From the NCBI RefSeq assembly GCF_001028665.1, contig NZ_CP011503.1, positions 3,348,001-3,412,000 of the forward strand: a DNA stretch of 64,000 nt, written 5' to 3'. This DNA is from Burkholderia pyrrocinia. Its GTDB lineage: Bacteria; Pseudomonadota; Gammaproteobacteria; Burkholderiales; Burkholderiaceae. The number at the start of each line of letters is the position of its first letter. Within the stretch, counting starts at the first letter, position 1. The notes below the pieces were generated by a model. The model had not been told where the DNA came from, did not search any database, and worked only from the letters and a program-made list of their open reading frames with translations. The position numbers and the translations under genes were made by a program. This document shows, piece by piece, positions 9,777 to 19,387 of this stretch.

Positions 9777-10709
9777 TCAAATCACTCCGGATTTTAAAGG
9801 GACAAAGAAAACGCGATCAAGCCGGGACTCTCGCCATTGCGCGTGCGCGACGCGCTCGACGAGCGTGAGCACCTGGTGCTGCCCGCTCTGCGCGCCGACC
9901 GGCGCGACGAGCCGCCCGCCGATCGCGAGCTGCTCGAGCAGCGCCTGCGGCACGTCGAGCCCCGCCGCCGCGATCACGATCGCGTCGAACGGGGCTGCGG
10001 ACGGCAAGCCGACACGCCCGTCGCCGTAGTGCAGACGGATGTTCGGCACGCGCAGCGGCCGCAGGTTCAGCTTCGCGCGCTCGTAGAGCGGCTTGATGCG
10101 TTCAATCGAATACACGTCGCGTGCCACGTGACTCAGCACGGCGGCCTGGTAGCCGCAGCCCGTGCCGATCTCGAGGACGCGCTCGAGCGTGCGGCCGGCC
10201 ATCGCGAGCTCGATCATGCGCGCGACGACCGACGGCTTTGAAATTGTCTGCTGGTGGCCGATCGGCAACGCCGAATCCTCATAGGCCTGCGTCGCGAGCC
10301 CCGGATCCACGAACATGTGGCGCGGCACCGCGGCCATCGCTTCCAGCACGCGCGCGTCGGTCACGCCGTTCGCGCGCAGCCGTTCGACCATCCGCTCGCG
10401 CACACGTTCCGACGTGAGCGCGAACGTGCCGGCCGGCGCGACGCTCGGCGCGGCCGGCTTCGGCAGCGCAGGCTTCAGCGCGGTCGGCTTCGGCGCAGTC
10501 GCAGGCTTCGTGGCGGCGGAACCGGACAGCGGCGCCCGCCCGGCAGCCGGCTTCACCGCAACCGGTTTCAGCACGGCCGCGGGCTTGTCGGCGGCTTTCG
10601 GCACCGCGACCGCCGCATGGCGTTCGCCGGCCCGACCTTCCGACTTGCGTGGCGCTCGTTTGAGATCTTCGAGCGCGAGCGGGAACCGCTTCGCGCGCTC
10701 GCCGCTCAT
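9777..10709 (-). CDS. pcm: Protein-L-isoaspartate O-methyltransferase with long N-terminal extension
   Basis: Repairs isoaspartyl residues in ageing proteins using SAM. The catalytic domain occupies about residues 98-310, with [16 protein letters not shown] as SAM motif I and [21 protein letters not shown] before it. The first 95 or so residues are Lys/Pro/Ala-rich and low complexity, so the protein is 310 aa against about 210 in E. coli. The ATG (10707-10709) overlaps the surE stop as ATGA, indicating translational coupling. Confidence 0.93.
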   Translation of the reverse strand: MSGERAKRFPLALEDLKRAPRKSEGRAGERHAAVAVPKAADKPAAVLKPVAVKPAAGRAPLSGSAATKPATAPKPTALKPALPKPAAPSVAPAGTFALTSERVRERMVERLRANGVTDARVLEAMAAVPRHMFVDPGLATQAYEDSALPIGHQQTISKPSVVARMIELAMAGRTLERVLEIGTGCGYQAAVLSHVARDVYSIERIKPLYERAKLNLRPLRVPNIRLHYGDGRVGLPSAAPFDAIVIAAAGLDVPQALLEQLAIGGRLVAPVGAQSGQHQVLTLVERVAHAQWRESRLDRVFFVPLKSGVI

Positions 10710-11467
10710 GAAGCCCGCCCTCCGGCGCGCGCCCATTCGCGCGTCGCGGGCAGCATCTGCGTATGCGTGAGGTCGAGCTGCAGCGGCGTGATCGACACGA
10801 AACCGTTTGCGACGGCGTGGAAATCGGTGCCGTCGCTCGCGTCCAGCGCCGCACCCGCCGCACCGATCCAGTACACCGGCTCGCCGCGCGGGTCGGTCTG
10901 GCGAATCACCGGCTGCGACGGATGACGCTTGCCGAGGCGCGTGACCTTCCAGCCCTTCAGTTGGTCGTACGGCAGGTTCGGAATATTGACGTTCAGCAGC
11001 GGCTGGCCCGGCAGCGGATGCGCGAGGTAGTGCTCGACGATTTCCGCGGCGACGCGCGCGGCGTCCGCCAGATGGGCCCAGCCCTTGTCGGCCAGCGAGA
11101 ATGCGATGGCCGGAACGCCGAACATGATGCCTTCGGTGGCCGCTGCAACTGTCCCCGAATAGAGCGTGTCTTCGCCCATGTTCTGGCCGTTGTTGATCCC
11201 CGACACGACGATGTCCGGCTTCGCGCCGATCATCCCGGTCAACGCGACGTGCACCGAATCGGTCGGCGTGCCGTTCACGTAGAAGAAACCCGTACCCGTC
11301 GCGCGCTGCACCGACAGCGGCCGCCACAACGTAAGGGAATTCGATGCGCCGCTGCAGTTCTGCTCGGGCGCGATCACCGTGAGTTCGGCCAGCGGCTGCA
11401 GCGCTTCGCTGAGCGCGGCAAGACCGGGGGCGAGATAGCCGTCGTCGTTGCTGAGTAGGATTCGCAT
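10706..11467 (-). CDS. surE: 5'/3'-nucleotidase SurE
   Basis: Stationary-phase survival phosphatase acting on nucleoside monophosphates. The 253-residue protein starts [11 protein letters not shown] with the paired metal-binding aspartates (Asp8, Asp9) and contains [19 protein letters not shown] with further active-site residues. The ATG at 11465-11467 gives the canonical N-terminus, although the frame extends 32 codons further upstream. First gene of surE-pcm-nlpD-rpoS. Confidence 0.97.
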   Translation of the reverse strand: MRILLSNDDGYLAPGLAALSEALQPLAELTVIAPEQNCSGASNSLTLWRPLSVQRATGTGFFYVNGTPTDSVHVALTGMIGAKPDIVVSGINNGQNMGEDTLYSGTVAAATEGIMFGVPAIAFSLADKGWAHLADAARVAAEIVEHYLAHPLPGQPLLNVNIPNLPYDQLKGWKVTRLGKRHPSQPVIRQTDPRGEPVYWIGAAGAALDASDGTDFHAVANGFVSITPLQLDLTHTQMLPATREWARAGGRAS

Positions 11468-11631
11468 CCGGCGATTGTAACCGAGGAAAGATGGCGCGAG
11501 AGCGACAGTCCGGCGGCCGCGGATGGCCGGGTGCGCGCAGGTAAGCACGGTGCGCCGCCGCATTGCGCGGCGCCGTTCTGCGCTCTCAGGAAAACGTCGG
11601 GCCGCCCCTGGTTTTCCGCACTGAAGGTAGT

Positions 11632-11690
11632 CCCCTTGGGGAATACCCCCCTCGAGGGGCCCGGCGCGAAGCGACGGGTCCGGAGATGCT
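11632..11690. repeat. Palindrome-rich intergenic element
   Basis: Between the surE start and the CoA-transferase stop are two adjacent perfect palindromes, CCCCTTGGGG (11632-11641) and CCCCTCGAGGGG (11648-11659), followed by a GCGCGAAGCGACGGG stretch. The arrangement resembles the dispersed intergenic palindromes of Burkholderiales genomes, but only one copy is in the window. No T-tract follows on the minus strand, so it is not a standard terminator. Confidence 0.4.
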
Positions 11691-12895
11691 CAAATCGCGC
11701 CCGCGTCGCGCAGTGCGGCAATCGCCTGCGCGTCGTAGCCGAGGCCGCGCAGCACCTCGTCCGTATGCTCGCCGAGCTCCGGTCCGAGCCAGCGCGTTTC
11801 GCCCGGCGTGTCCGACAGCTTCGGCGTGATGTTCGGCAGCGGAATGTCGGTGCCGTCGGCGAGCTTGAAGCGCTGGATCATCTGCCGCGCGACGAACTGC
11901 GGATCGGTGAACATGTCGGCGGCGCTGTAGATGCGCCCGGCCGGCACGTCGGCCGCGTTGAGCACGACGAGCGCGTCGTCGATCGTGCGCGGCGCGAGCC
12001 ACGCGGCAATCGCGTCGTCGATTTCCCGCGTGCGCGGCACGCGCCCGTCGTTGCTCGCGAGCGCGGGATCGTCGGCGAGGTCGGCGCGCTCGATCGCCTT
12101 CATCAGCCGCTTGAAGATCGGGTCGCTGTTGCCGCCGATCACGATGCTGCCGTCGCGGCACGCATAGGTATTCGACGGGACGATGCCCGGCAGCGACGCG
12201 CCGGTGCGCTCGCGCACCATCCCGTACACGCCGTATTCGGGCACCACGCTTTCCATCATGTTGAATACGGCTTCGTACAGCGCAACGTCGACCACCTGCC
12301 CCGCACCGCCGTTGACCTTGCGGTGATGGAGCGCCATCAGCGCGCCGATCACGCCGTGCAGCGCGGCGATCGAATCGCCGATCGAGATGCCGATGCGCGG
12401 CGGCGGCAGGTCGGGATAGCCGGTGATGTGACGCAGCCCGCCCATCGATTCGGCGATCGCGCCGAAGCCGGGCCGGTCGCGGTACGGGCCCGTCTGCCCG
12501 TAGCCGGACAGGCGCACCATCACGAGGCCCGGGTTGTCGGCCGACAGCACGTCGTAGCCGAGCCCGAGCTTTTCGAGCAGGCCCGGACGGAAATTCTCGA
12601 TCACGATGTCGGCCTCGCCCGCGAGCTGCCGCGCGATCGCCTTGCCGGCATCGGATTTCAGGTTGAGCGTGACCGACTTCTTGTTGCGCGCCTGGACGGA
12701 CCACCACAGCGACGTGCCGCCCTGCTCCGGGTGGAGCTTGCGCCACTTGCGCAGCGGGTCGCCGCCGTTCGGATCCTCGATCTTGATCACTTCCGCGCCG
12801 AATTCGGCGAACAGCCGCGACGCGAACGGCCCCGCGATCAGCGTTCCGAATTCGAGCACTTTGACGCCCGCGAGCGGGCCCTGGCTGGTGCTCAT
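11690..12895 (-). CDS. Class III CoA-transferase (CaiB/BaiF family)
   Basis: Transfers CoA between organic acids; substrates cannot be told from sequence. The 401-residue protein shows the family start LAGVKVLEFGTLIAGPFASRL, the VIKIEDPNGGDP segment, ENFRPGLLEKLGLGYD, and SGYGQTGPYRDRPGF leading to the aspartate in GISIGDS. The ATG at 12893-12895 follows GGGAGAC; an upstream in-frame ATG at 12910 is less well placed. It lies downstream of recR on the same strand but has no obvious functional link to it. Confidence 0.9.
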   Translation of the reverse strand: MSTSQGPLAGVKVLEFGTLIAGPFASRLFAEFGAEVIKIEDPNGGDPLRKWRKLHPEQGGTSLWWSVQARNKKSVTLNLKSDAGKAIARQLAGEADIVIENFRPGLLEKLGLGYDVLSADNPGLVMVRLSGYGQTGPYRDRPGFGAIAESMGGLRHITGYPDLPPPRIGISIGDSIAALHGVIGALMALHHRKVNGGAGQVVDVALYEAVFNMMESVVPEYGVYGMVRERTGASLPGIVPSNTYACRDGSIVIGGNSDPIFKRLMKAIERADLADDPALASNDGRVPRTREIDDAIAAWLAPRTIDDALVVLNAADVPAGRIYSAADMFTDPQFVARQMIQRFKLADGTDIPLPNITPKLSDTPGETRWLGPELGEHTDEVLRGLGYDAQAIAALRDAGAI

Positions 12896-12943
12896 GTGTC
12901 TCCCTGGCATGAGGAACGGCGCCGCCGGCAGGCGGCGCCCGGC

Positions 12944-13540
12944 TTACATCGTGCGGCGATCGAGCATCGCGCGGGCGATGGTGCCCGCGTCGACGTATTC
13001 GAGTTCGCCGCCCACCGGCACGCCGCGCGCGAGGCGCGTGACCGCAAGGCCGCGCGCCTTCAGCGTCTGGCCGAGGTAGTGCGCGGTGGCTTCGCCTTCG
13101 TTCGTGAAGTTGGTCGCGAGCACGACTTCCTTGACGATTCCGTCGGATGCGCGCCGCACGAGACGGTCGAAATGGATTTCCTTCGGGCCGATCCCGTCGA
13201 GCGGGCTCAGCCGCCCCATCAGCACGAAATACAGACCGCGGTAAGTCATCGTCTGCTCGAGCATGATCTGGTCGGCAGGCGTCTCGACGACGCACAGCAG
13301 CGTCGGATCACGCTCCTCGTCGCTGCAGACCTCGCAGATCTGCGCTTCGGTGAACGTGTTGCACTTCTCGCAGTGCTGCAGGTGCTCGGTCGCGAACAGC
13401 AGCGACCGGCCGAGCCGCTCCGCGCCCTCGCGGTCGTGCTGCATCAGGTGGACCGCCATGCGCTGCGCGGATTTCGGCCCGACGCCGGGCAGCACGCGCA
13501 GTGCTTCGACGAGAGCGGACAGGGCGGACGGCTGTTTCAT
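12944..13540 (-). CDS. recR: Recombination protein RecR
   Basis: Zinc-finger/Toprim protein that works with RecO to load RecA on gapped DNA. The 198-residue protein has a helix-hairpin-helix ([16 protein letters not shown]), a C4 zinc finger (CEKC and CEVC, about residues 57-72), and a Toprim domain ([14 protein letters not shown]). It follows ybaB and dnaX in the classic dnaX-ybaB-recR order. Confidence 0.97.
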   Translation of the reverse strand: MKQPSALSALVEALRVLPGVGPKSAQRMAVHLMQHDREGAERLGRSLLFATEHLQHCEKCNTFTEAQICEVCSDEERDPTLLCVVETPADQIMLEQTMTYRGLYFVLMGRLSPLDGIGPKEIHFDRLVRRASDGIVKEVVLATNFTNEGEATAHYLGQTLKARGLAVTRLARGVPVGGELEYVDAGTIARAMLDRRTM

Positions 13541-13571
13541 ACGGCGGCAAACAGTGGCAAGGGCGCCGCGC

Positions 13572-13898
13572 TCAGAACGGCAGCTTGAAGCCCGGGGGCA
13601 GCGGCAGGCCCGACGTCATGCCGCTCATCTTTTCCTGCGACGTCGCCTCGGCCTTGCGCACGGCGTCGTTGAACGCGGCCGCGACGAGATCCTCGAGCAT
13701 GTCCTTGTCGTCCGCGAGCAGGCTCGGGTCGATCGACACGCGACGCACTTCGTTGCGGCACGTCATCGTTACCTTGACGAGGCCCGCCCCCGACTGCCCT
13801 TCGACTTCGATCAGCGCAAGCTGCTCCTGCATCTTCTTCATGTTTTCCTGCATTTGCTGCGCTTGCTTCATCAGTCCGGCGAGGTTGCCTTTCAACAT
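13572..13898 (-). CDS. ybaB: YbaB/EbfC family nucleoid-associated protein
   Basis: Small DNA-binding protein of the YbaB/EbfC family that forms dimers and coats DNA. The 108-residue sequence has the typical N-terminal coiled helix ([20 protein letters not shown]), the [19 protein letters not shown] core and a C-terminal Met/Gly/Pro-rich tail. It sits between dnaX and recR, its usual place. Confidence 0.95.
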   Translation of the reverse strand: MLKGNLAGLMKQAQQMQENMKKMQEQLALIEVEGQSGAGLVKVTMTCRNEVRRVSIDPSLLADDKDMLEDLVAAAFNDAVRKAEATSQEKMSGMTSGLPLPPGFKLPF

Positions 13899-13996
13899 GG
13901 GAATACTCCTTCTTTCTTGATCGTGTGAAAACCGGCACGCGGAGCGTGCCGGCCAATGTGTGCGGGCGTGATTGTGCCTGTCGCGGTGCGGTCAGT

Positions 13997-16354
13997 TCAA
14001 TGCAGCGGCGGCGGGCCGTCCGGCGCCGAATCGGCGAGCGGACGCACCGAGCCCTCGACGATGCGCGCACCGAAGTCGCGCACGAGCTGCTGGACGAACG
14101 GATCGCCGTGAATCTCCTGCTCGGCCTCGCGCTGGCGCGCCGCGCGCGCGGCCGCATCGAGCGCCGCCGCCGTGCGCCGTGCGGGCCCGACCTCGACCGC
14201 TACTTCGACCGGCTTGCCGAGCGCGTCGGCCAGCGCGGCCTTCAGCTTCGCAACCTGCGCGGCGTCCGCGTACTGCGGCACCGGCACGGAAAGTTTCAAT
14301 GTCGTCGCATCGACGGCCGTCAGTTCGCTGTTGAACGCGAGCTGGTATGCGACACCCTTGAGCGGCAGCCGCGCGGCCAGCGCCGGCCATTCGCCGTCGA
14401 AGCCGACCGGATCGAGCGCGATCGCGGGCGGCAGCGGGCGCGTGTCGACCGGCGCGGCCGGACGGGCTTCCGCCAGCTTCGGCGAAACGCGCACGTCGTC
14501 GGGACCGCTGTCGAACACGGGAACGAAGCCATCATCGGGCCCGCCGAACATCTCGTCGGCGCTGAGCGGCACGTAGTCGTCCGGCGGGATGTCCTCCCAC
14601 GGCGGCGAAGCCTGGCGCGAATCGGCTGCTTGCGGCGCACGGGCGGCAGCGCGCGGCGTCGGCACCTGCACGGCTGGACGCGGCGCGGCCGGTTTCTCGG
14701 CGGCCGGCTGGACAGCCGGCTTCGGGGCCGCGCCTGCCCGCGCACGGTCGGACGACACGCGCATCCCCGCATTGCGCAGCACGTCGAGCGCAGCGGCAGC
14801 ACCGCCTGCTCGCGATGCCGGACGCGCGGCGGGCTCGGACGGCGCAGCGCGCGGCACCGGTTCGGCTGGCGCAGCCGGTTCGTCGTTTCGCTGCGCAACG
14901 GCAACGGCAGGCTGCTCGGGCTCCTTGCGGGCCGGTGGCGGCTGATCGCCGCCAGTCGCCGCTTGCGGCGCCCGATTCGTTTCCGGCTGCGGCGTCTCGA
15001 CAACTTGTGCATCAACCGAAGCCGGCGCGGATGCCGGAGCAGTAGCCGGCTTCACCACCGGCCGGCCTGCTTCGTCGCCGGACTGTGCCGGTGCCGCTGA
15101 TCGCGCGACCGGTGCAACGGGTGTAGCCGGTGCGGCAGCCTGCGGGCGCACTGCGTCGACGGGTGCAGCCGATACCGGCTTCGCGGCAGCGGCCGACGCC
15201 GCGGCAGCGCGCGGGCCCGGCACGGCACGCGGCACGGACGGCTGGCCGCCCGGCGCACTGCCCGCGGCAACGGCCGGCTCGAACGCGAGCATCCGCAGCA
15301 GCGTCATCGTGAAACCGGCGTATTCGTCCGGCGCGAGGCCGAGCTCCGCGCGGCCGACGGTCGCGATCTGATAGAACAGTTGAACCTGCTCAGGGCTCAG
15401 CGTCTCCGCGAAGCGGCGCAGGTCGGCCGCTTCCGGCCATTCGTCGAGCACCGAGCCCGGCGCGAACTGCGCCCACGCAATCCGGTGCAGCAGGCTCGCG
15501 AGATCCTGCAATGCGGTCGAGAACGACAGGCTGCGCAGCGACATCTCGTCGGCAATCGCGAGGATTTCCGGGCCGCCGCCGGCCGCGAGCGCGTCGAGCA
15601 GGCGCACCATGTAAGTCTGGTCGAGCGCGCCGAGCATGCCCGACACGGCCGACTCGGTCACCTCGTTCGCCGAATAGGCGATCGCCTGGTCGGTGAGCGA
15701 CAGCGCGTCGCGCATGCTGCCCTGCGCGGCACGCGCAAGCAGGCGCAGCGCCTGCGGTTCGAACGTGATCTGCTCTTCGCCGAGAATCCGCTCGAGATGC
15801 GACACGATGTGCCCGGCCGGCATCTGCTTCAGGTTGAACTGCAGGCAGCGCGACAGCACGGTGACGGGAATTTTCTGCGGATCGGTCGTCGCGAGGATGA
15901 ACTTGACGTGCGGCGGCGGCTCTTCGAGCGTCTTCAGCATCGCGTTGAACGCGTGATTCGTCAGCATGTGCACTTCGTCGATCATGTAGACCTTGAAGCG
16001 CGCATCGACGGGCGCGTACACCGCGCGCTCGAGCAGCGCGGCCATTTCGTCGACGCCGCGGTTGCTCGCGGCATCCATTTCGACGTAATCGACGAAACGC
16101 CCCTCGTCGATCTCGCGACAGGCACGACACACGCCGCACGGTTGCGACGTGACGCCGGTTTCACAGTTGAGTGCCTTCGCGAAGATCCGCGACAGCGTCG
16201 TCTTGCCGACACCGCGGGTTCCGGTAAACAGATAGGCGTGATGGAGACGCCCGCCGTCGAGCGCGTGCGTGAGCGCCCTGACGACGTGCTCCTGGCCGAC
16301 GAGCGAAGCGAAATCCTTCGGACGCCACTTGCGTGCGAGAACTTGATAGGTCAT
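13997..16354 (-). CDS. dnaX: DNA polymerase III subunit tau/gamma
   Basis: Clamp-loader ATPase and replisome organiser. An AAA+ domain (about residues 1-240) has Walker A GTRGVGKT (45-52), a C4 zinc module starting near Cys64 and Walker B MIDEVH, followed by the clamp-loader lid and collar (to about 365). A long Ala/Pro-rich linker (about 370-625) then leads to a C-terminal tau domain that binds DnaB and Pol III alpha. At 785 aa it is longer than the E. coli protein (643). I see no A-rich slippery heptamer, so a gamma form made by programmed frameshifting is not supported. Confidence 0.96.
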   Translation of the reverse strand: MTYQVLARKWRPKDFASLVGQEHVVRALTHALDGGRLHHAYLFTGTRGVGKTTLSRIFAKALNCETGVTSQPCGVCRACREIDEGRFVDYVEMDAASNRGVDEMAALLERAVYAPVDARFKVYMIDEVHMLTNHAFNAMLKTLEEPPPHVKFILATTDPQKIPVTVLSRCLQFNLKQMPAGHIVSHLERILGEEQITFEPQALRLLARAAQGSMRDALSLTDQAIAYSANEVTESAVSGMLGALDQTYMVRLLDALAAGGGPEILAIADEMSLRSLSFSTALQDLASLLHRIAWAQFAPGSVLDEWPEAADLRRFAETLSPEQVQLFYQIATVGRAELGLAPDEYAGFTMTLLRMLAFEPAVAAGSAPGGQPSVPRAVPGPRAAAASAAAAKPVSAAPVDAVRPQAAAPATPVAPVARSAAPAQSGDEAGRPVVKPATAPASAPASVDAQVVETPQPETNRAPQAATGGDQPPPARKEPEQPAVAVAQRNDEPAAPAEPVPRAAPSEPAARPASRAGGAAAALDVLRNAGMRVSSDRARAGAAPKPAVQPAAEKPAAPRPAVQVPTPRAAARAPQAADSRQASPPWEDIPPDDYVPLSADEMFGGPDDGFVPVFDSGPDDVRVSPKLAEARPAAPVDTRPLPPAIALDPVGFDGEWPALAARLPLKGVAYQLAFNSELTAVDATTLKLSVPVPQYADAAQVAKLKAALADALGKPVEVAVEVGPARRTAAALDAAARAARQREAEQEIHGDPFVQQLVRDFGARIVEGSVRPLADSAPDGPPPLH

Positions 16355-16481
16355 CGGGAAATTGTATCAGTAACGCTGCGTCGCGCCGACACGCGAAACG
16401 GTGCGGAAGACGGGCAAAGCGCAGGTAAACGGAGTGTGACGCGGAAATAAAAAACGCCCTGCGAACGGGGCGAGAAGGAAG

Positions 16482-16581
16482 GTGACGAGCCCGACCCTCG
16501 GCACTGGCGGAAAACGATTGTGGCTGCTTCGTTCCCGACCTGACCAGGTTCACCGCCCCACCATGCGAGGAGGCCCGTCAC
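16482..16581 (-). ncRNA. ffs: Signal recognition particle RNA, small bacterial type (4.5S)
   Basis: On the minus strand the conserved apical segment reads ACCTGGTCAGGTCGGGAACG followed by AAGCAGCC, the near-invariant Ffh-binding hairpin region of bacterial 4.5S RNA. The ends pair (GTGACGGGCC with GGGCTCGTCAC), giving a hairpin of about 100 nt. It lies upstream of dnaX on the same strand. A -10 hexamer TAGAAT sits 5-6 bp before the 5' end. Confidence 0.95.
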
Positions 16582-16586
16582 GGCAT

Positions 16587-16592
16587 ATTCTA
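16587..16592 (-). promoter_or_regulatory. -10 element of the SRP RNA promoter
   Basis: TAGAAT on the minus strand, 5 bp before the mapped end of the 4.5S RNA hairpin, in the right place for a sigma-70 start. No good -35 hexamer is apparent at 16-18 bp. Confidence 0.6.
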
Positions 16593-16970
16593 TCACCGCT
16601 TCCGGATGAATGCGACCGTTTGTTCGCATCAATGCAAACAACCCTGCCAGCAGGCGCGCGTCCGGCCTCCCGAATCGCTGCATATATGCCGCCCCCCTTG
16701 TAATTTGCGAGCCGGCCTCCACCTGCAGGGCACAACGGTCGAACGTCGCGTCGTACCCTTACTCGCGTAGCGGCTACTATCGCCGCCCGCAGCAGATAGC
16801 AATTTAGGCTAATATGACGCCCGAACGACCCGCGAGCCGCGGCATGCAGCGCTTACGCACCTCCCTTCCGGAGAGCGGAGTGACCTGCCGCAGCGGCCGG
16901 CAGCCTACGGCGGCCGGCACGCCGCAACGCGCAAGCAGGCAGTCCCCGAACCGTAAGAGGTATTGACCCA
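16593..16970. other. Non-coding region between ffs and trxA
   Basis: About 380 bp without a credible gene. It contains the divergent ffs promoter at its left end and, presumably, the trxA promoter; a TAATAT (16812-16817) is a candidate -10 element. AAGAGG just before the trxA ATG is the ribosome-binding site. I see no tRNA, repeat or terminator. Confidence 0.6.
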
Positions 16971-17297
16971 ATGAGCGAACAGATCAAACACATCAGCGAC
17001 GCATCGTTCGAACAGGACGTCGTCAAGTCCGACAAGCCCGTGCTCGTCGATTTCTGGGCCGAATGGTGCGGCCCGTGCAAAATGATCGCCCCGATCCTCG
17101 ACGAAGTCGCGAAGGACTACGGCGACAAGCTGCAGATCGCGAAGATCAACGTCGACGACAACCAGGCGACGCCCGCGAAGTTCGGCGTGCGCGGCATCCC
17201 GACGCTGATCCTGTTCAAGAACGGCGCGGCCGCCGCGCAGAAGGTCGGCGCGCTGTCGAAGTCGCAGCTCACCGCATTCCTGGACAGCCACCTGTAA
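16971..17297 (+). CDS. trxA: Thioredoxin
   Basis: General disulfide reductase of the cytoplasm. The 108-residue protein has the active site WCGPCK (Cys33 and Cys36), the conserved buried Asp near residue 27 and the cis-proline in RGIPTLILF. Length equals that of E. coli Trx1. It lies immediately upstream of rho, the same order as in E. coli. Confidence 0.98.
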   Translation: MSEQIKHISDASFEQDVVKSDKPVLVDFWAEWCGPCKMIAPILDEVAKDYGDKLQIAKINVDDNQATPAKFGVRGIPTLILFKNGAAAAQKVGALSKSQLTAFLDSHL

Positions 17298-17310
17298 TAC
17301 CGGCAGTTCC

Positions 17311-17342
17311 GCGGACGTGTTGTCAACCGGCAACACGTCCGC
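17311..17342 (+). terminator. Hairpin after trxA
   Basis: An 11-bp inverted repeat (CGGACGTGTTG with CAACACGTCCG) begins about 14 bp after the trxA stop. No T-tract follows, so it may protect the 3' end or act with Rho rather than terminate by itself. Confidence 0.5.
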
Positions 17343-17383
17343 CGTCAAGCCGCCGATCGGCCGCTCAAGCGCGAATCGGCCTA

Positions 17384-17392
17384 TGCTAGAAT
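17384..17392 (+). promoter_or_regulatory. Extended -10 promoter of rho
   Basis: TG at 17384-17385 and TAGAAT at 17387-17392 form an extended -10 element about 100 bp before the rho ATG. The -35 region is poor, as is common with extended -10 promoters. The resulting leader of roughly 95 nt is pyrimidine-rich, which would suit autogenous Rho control, but that is inference. Confidence 0.6.
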
Positions 17393-17491
17393 TAAAAAAC
17401 GTCTACAAGACGCATTTAAGTCTCTGAGCGCTTCCGCTCGCCCTCCTCCCTTATTTCTTTCGTCGCTTCTCCTCCCTGGCGGGTTCTCCGT

Positions 17492-18754
17492 ATGCATTTA
17501 TCCGAGCTCAAGTCTCTGCACGTCTCCGAACTGATCGAAATGGCCAATGGCCTCGAGATCGAAAACGCGAACCGCCTGCGCAAGCAGGAGTTGATGTTCG
17601 CCATTCTCAAAAAGCGCGCCAAGACGGGAGAGACAATCTTCGGCGACGGTACGCTCGAAGTGCTGCCGGACGGCTTCGGTTTCCTGCGCTCGCCGGAAAT
17701 GTCGTACCTCGCGAGCACCGACGACATCTATATCAGCCCGTCGCAGATCCGCCGCTTCAACCTGCACACCGGCGACACCATCGAAGGTGAAGTCCGCACG
17801 CCGAAGGACGGCGAACGCTACTTCGCGCTGGTGAAGGTCGACAAAGTCAACGGGCAGCCGCCCGAGGCCTCGAAACACAAGATCATGTTCGAGAACCTCA
17901 CGCCGCTGCACCCGAACAAGCCGCTGTCGCTCGAGCGCGAAATGCGCGGCGAGGAAAACGTCACGGGCCGCATCATCGACATGATCGCGCCGATCGGCAA
18001 GGGTCAGCGCGGCCTGCTCGTCGCGTCGCCGAAGTCGGGCAAGACCGTGATGCTCCAGCACATCGCACACGCGATCAAGCAGAACCACCCGGACGTGATC
18101 CTGTTCGTGCTGCTGATCGACGAGCGCCCTGAAGAAGTGACCGAAATGCAGCGCTCGGTCGCCGGCGAAGTGATCGCATCGACGTTCGACGAACCGGCCA
18201 CGCGCCACGTCCAGGTCGCCGAAATGGTGATCGAGAAGGCCAAGCGCCTCGTCGAAATGAAGCACGACGTCGTGATCCTGCTCGACTCGATCACGCGTCT
18301 CGCACGTGCGTACAACACCGTGATCCCGGCATCGGGCAAGGTGCTGACGGGCGGCGTCGACGCGAACGCACTGCAGCGTCCGAAGCGCTTCTTCGGTGCT
18401 GCGCGCAACATCGAGGAAGGCGGCTCGTTGACGATCATCGGCACCGCGCTGATCGAAACCGGCAGCCGCATGGACGACGTGATCTACGAAGAATTCAAGG
18501 GCACCGGCAACATGGAAGTGCACCTCGAGCGCCGTCTCGCGGAAAAGCGCGTATATCCGTCGATCAACCTGAACAAGTCGGGCACGCGTCGCGAGGAAAT
18601 GCTGATCAAGCCCGAGATCCTTCAGAAGATCTGGGTGCTGCGCAAGTTCATCCACGACATGGACGAAGTCGAGGCGATGGAATTCCTGCTCGACAAGATC
18701 CGCCAGACGAAGAGCAACTCCGAGTTCTTCGACCTGATGCGCCGCGGCGGCTGA
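17492..18754 (+). CDS. rho: Transcription termination factor Rho
   Basis: Hexameric RNA-dependent ATPase that terminates transcription. The 420-residue protein has an N-terminal helical domain ([19 protein letters not shown]), a cold-shock-like RNA-binding domain with [13 protein letters not shown], the Walker A loop ASPKSGKT near residue 180, Walker [11 protein letters not shown], and the Q/R-loop regions. It matches E. coli Rho (419 aa) along its whole length. Followed by an intrinsic terminator. Confidence 0.99.
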   Translation: MHLSELKSLHVSELIEMANGLEIENANRLRKQELMFAILKKRAKTGETIFGDGTLEVLPDGFGFLRSPEMSYLASTDDIYISPSQIRRFNLHTGDTIEGEVRTPKDGERYFALVKVDKVNGQPPEASKHKIMFENLTPLHPNKPLSLEREMRGEENVTGRIIDMIAPIGKGQRGLLVASPKSGKTVMLQHIAHAIKQNHPDVILFVLLIDERPEEVTEMQRSVAGEVIASTFDEPATRHVQVAEMVIEKAKRLVEMKHDVVILLDSITRLARAYNTVIPASGKVLTGGVDANALQRPKRFFGAARNIEEGGSLTIIGTALIETGSRMDDVIYEEFKGTGNMEVHLERRLAEKRVYPSINLNKSGTRREEMLIKPEILQKIWVLRKFIHDMDEVEAMEFLLDKIRQTKSNSEFFDLMRRGG

Positions 18755-18772
18755 TCGCCCCGCCCCACAACG

Positions 18773-18809
18773 AACGGCCGCCCGCGCATCCTGCCCGGCG
18801 GCCGTTTTT
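18773..18809 (+). terminator. Intrinsic terminator of rho
   Basis: Inverted repeat AACGGCCGCC (18773-18782) with GGCGGCCGTT (18797-18806), followed by a run of T. It begins 19 bp after the rho stop. Confidence 0.88.
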
Positions 18810-18816
18810 CGATCCC

Positions 18817-18850
18817 AACCTGAACGTGAACGTACAGGTTGATCTATAAT
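18817..18850 (+). promoter_or_regulatory. MerR-type operator-promoter of the merR-MFS operon
   Basis: A perfect inverted repeat AACCTG (18817-18822) and CAGGTT (18835-18840) lies in the spacer between a -35-like CTGAAC (18820-18825) and a consensus TATAAT (18845-18850). The -35 to -10 spacing is 19 bp, the elongated spacing that MerR-family activators need in order to work by DNA distortion. Confidence 0.82.
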
Positions 18851-18886
18851 CGCGTCATCCCCCCTGATCGAATCCCCCGCCTCCCG

Positions 18887-19387
18887 ATGCCGAACGACGC
18901 CTCCACCCCGCTGCTGACCGTGAGCGATGCCGCATCGCGGCTCGGCGTCACGCCGCGCACGCTGAAGTATTACGAAGAGCGCGGGCTCGTCACGCCGTCG
19001 CGCAGCGAAGGCCGCTACCGTCTCTATGACGAAGCCGATCTCGAACGCTTCGCACGCATCCTGCGGCTGCGCGCGCTCGGCTTCTCGCTGCACGGCATCA
19101 CGGAAATGCTGAAGCGCCCGCTGGAAGAAACGGGCGACGGCCGGCGCCGCTATTCGGATGCGTCGCTGCGCGACATCCGCACCGGCCTCGCCGAGCAGAT
19201 CGGTACGCTCGACCGGCGGATCGCGGCCGTCCAGCGCGAGCTGAAGGAAGCCGTCGCACTGCGCAAGGAACTGCAGCACGACATCGACTACGTCGAGCGG
19301 CGTCTCGCCGGCGAAAGCCCCGATGCGCTGATCGCGCAGCGGCAGGCCGAAGCCGGATCGCGGCGCACGCGCAAGGACCGCGAATGA
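18887..19387 (+). CDS. MerR family transcriptional regulator
   Basis: Dimeric effector-sensing regulator, probably of the MFS exporter that follows. The 166-residue protein has an N-terminal winged helix-turn-helix (LTVSDAASRLGVTPRTLKYYEE, about residues 9-30), the RYRLYDEADLERFARI wing, and a C-terminal coiled coil (about 95-145). It has no metal-binding cysteines, so an organic effector is more likely. The ATG at 18887 fits the promoter; a TTG at 18839 overlaps the operator. The stop overlaps the MFS start as ATGA. Confidence 0.9.
   Translation: MPNDASTPLLTVSDAASRLGVTPRTLKYYEERGLVTPSRSEGRYRLYDEADLERFARILRLRALGFSLHGITEMLKRPLEETGDGRRRYSDASLRDIRTGLAEQIGTLDRRIAAVQRELKEAVALRKELQHDIDYVERRLAGESPDALIAQRQAEAGSRRTRKDRE

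Noticed and set aside
11632..11690. Attachment site or insertion-sequence end
   Set aside because: The palindromes are not matched by a second copy or target duplication in the window, and no transposase or integrase is near.
13997..16354. Programmed frameshift in dnaX
   Set aside because: No A-rich slippery heptamer or following pseudoknot could be seen near codon 430. The frame is intact to the end.
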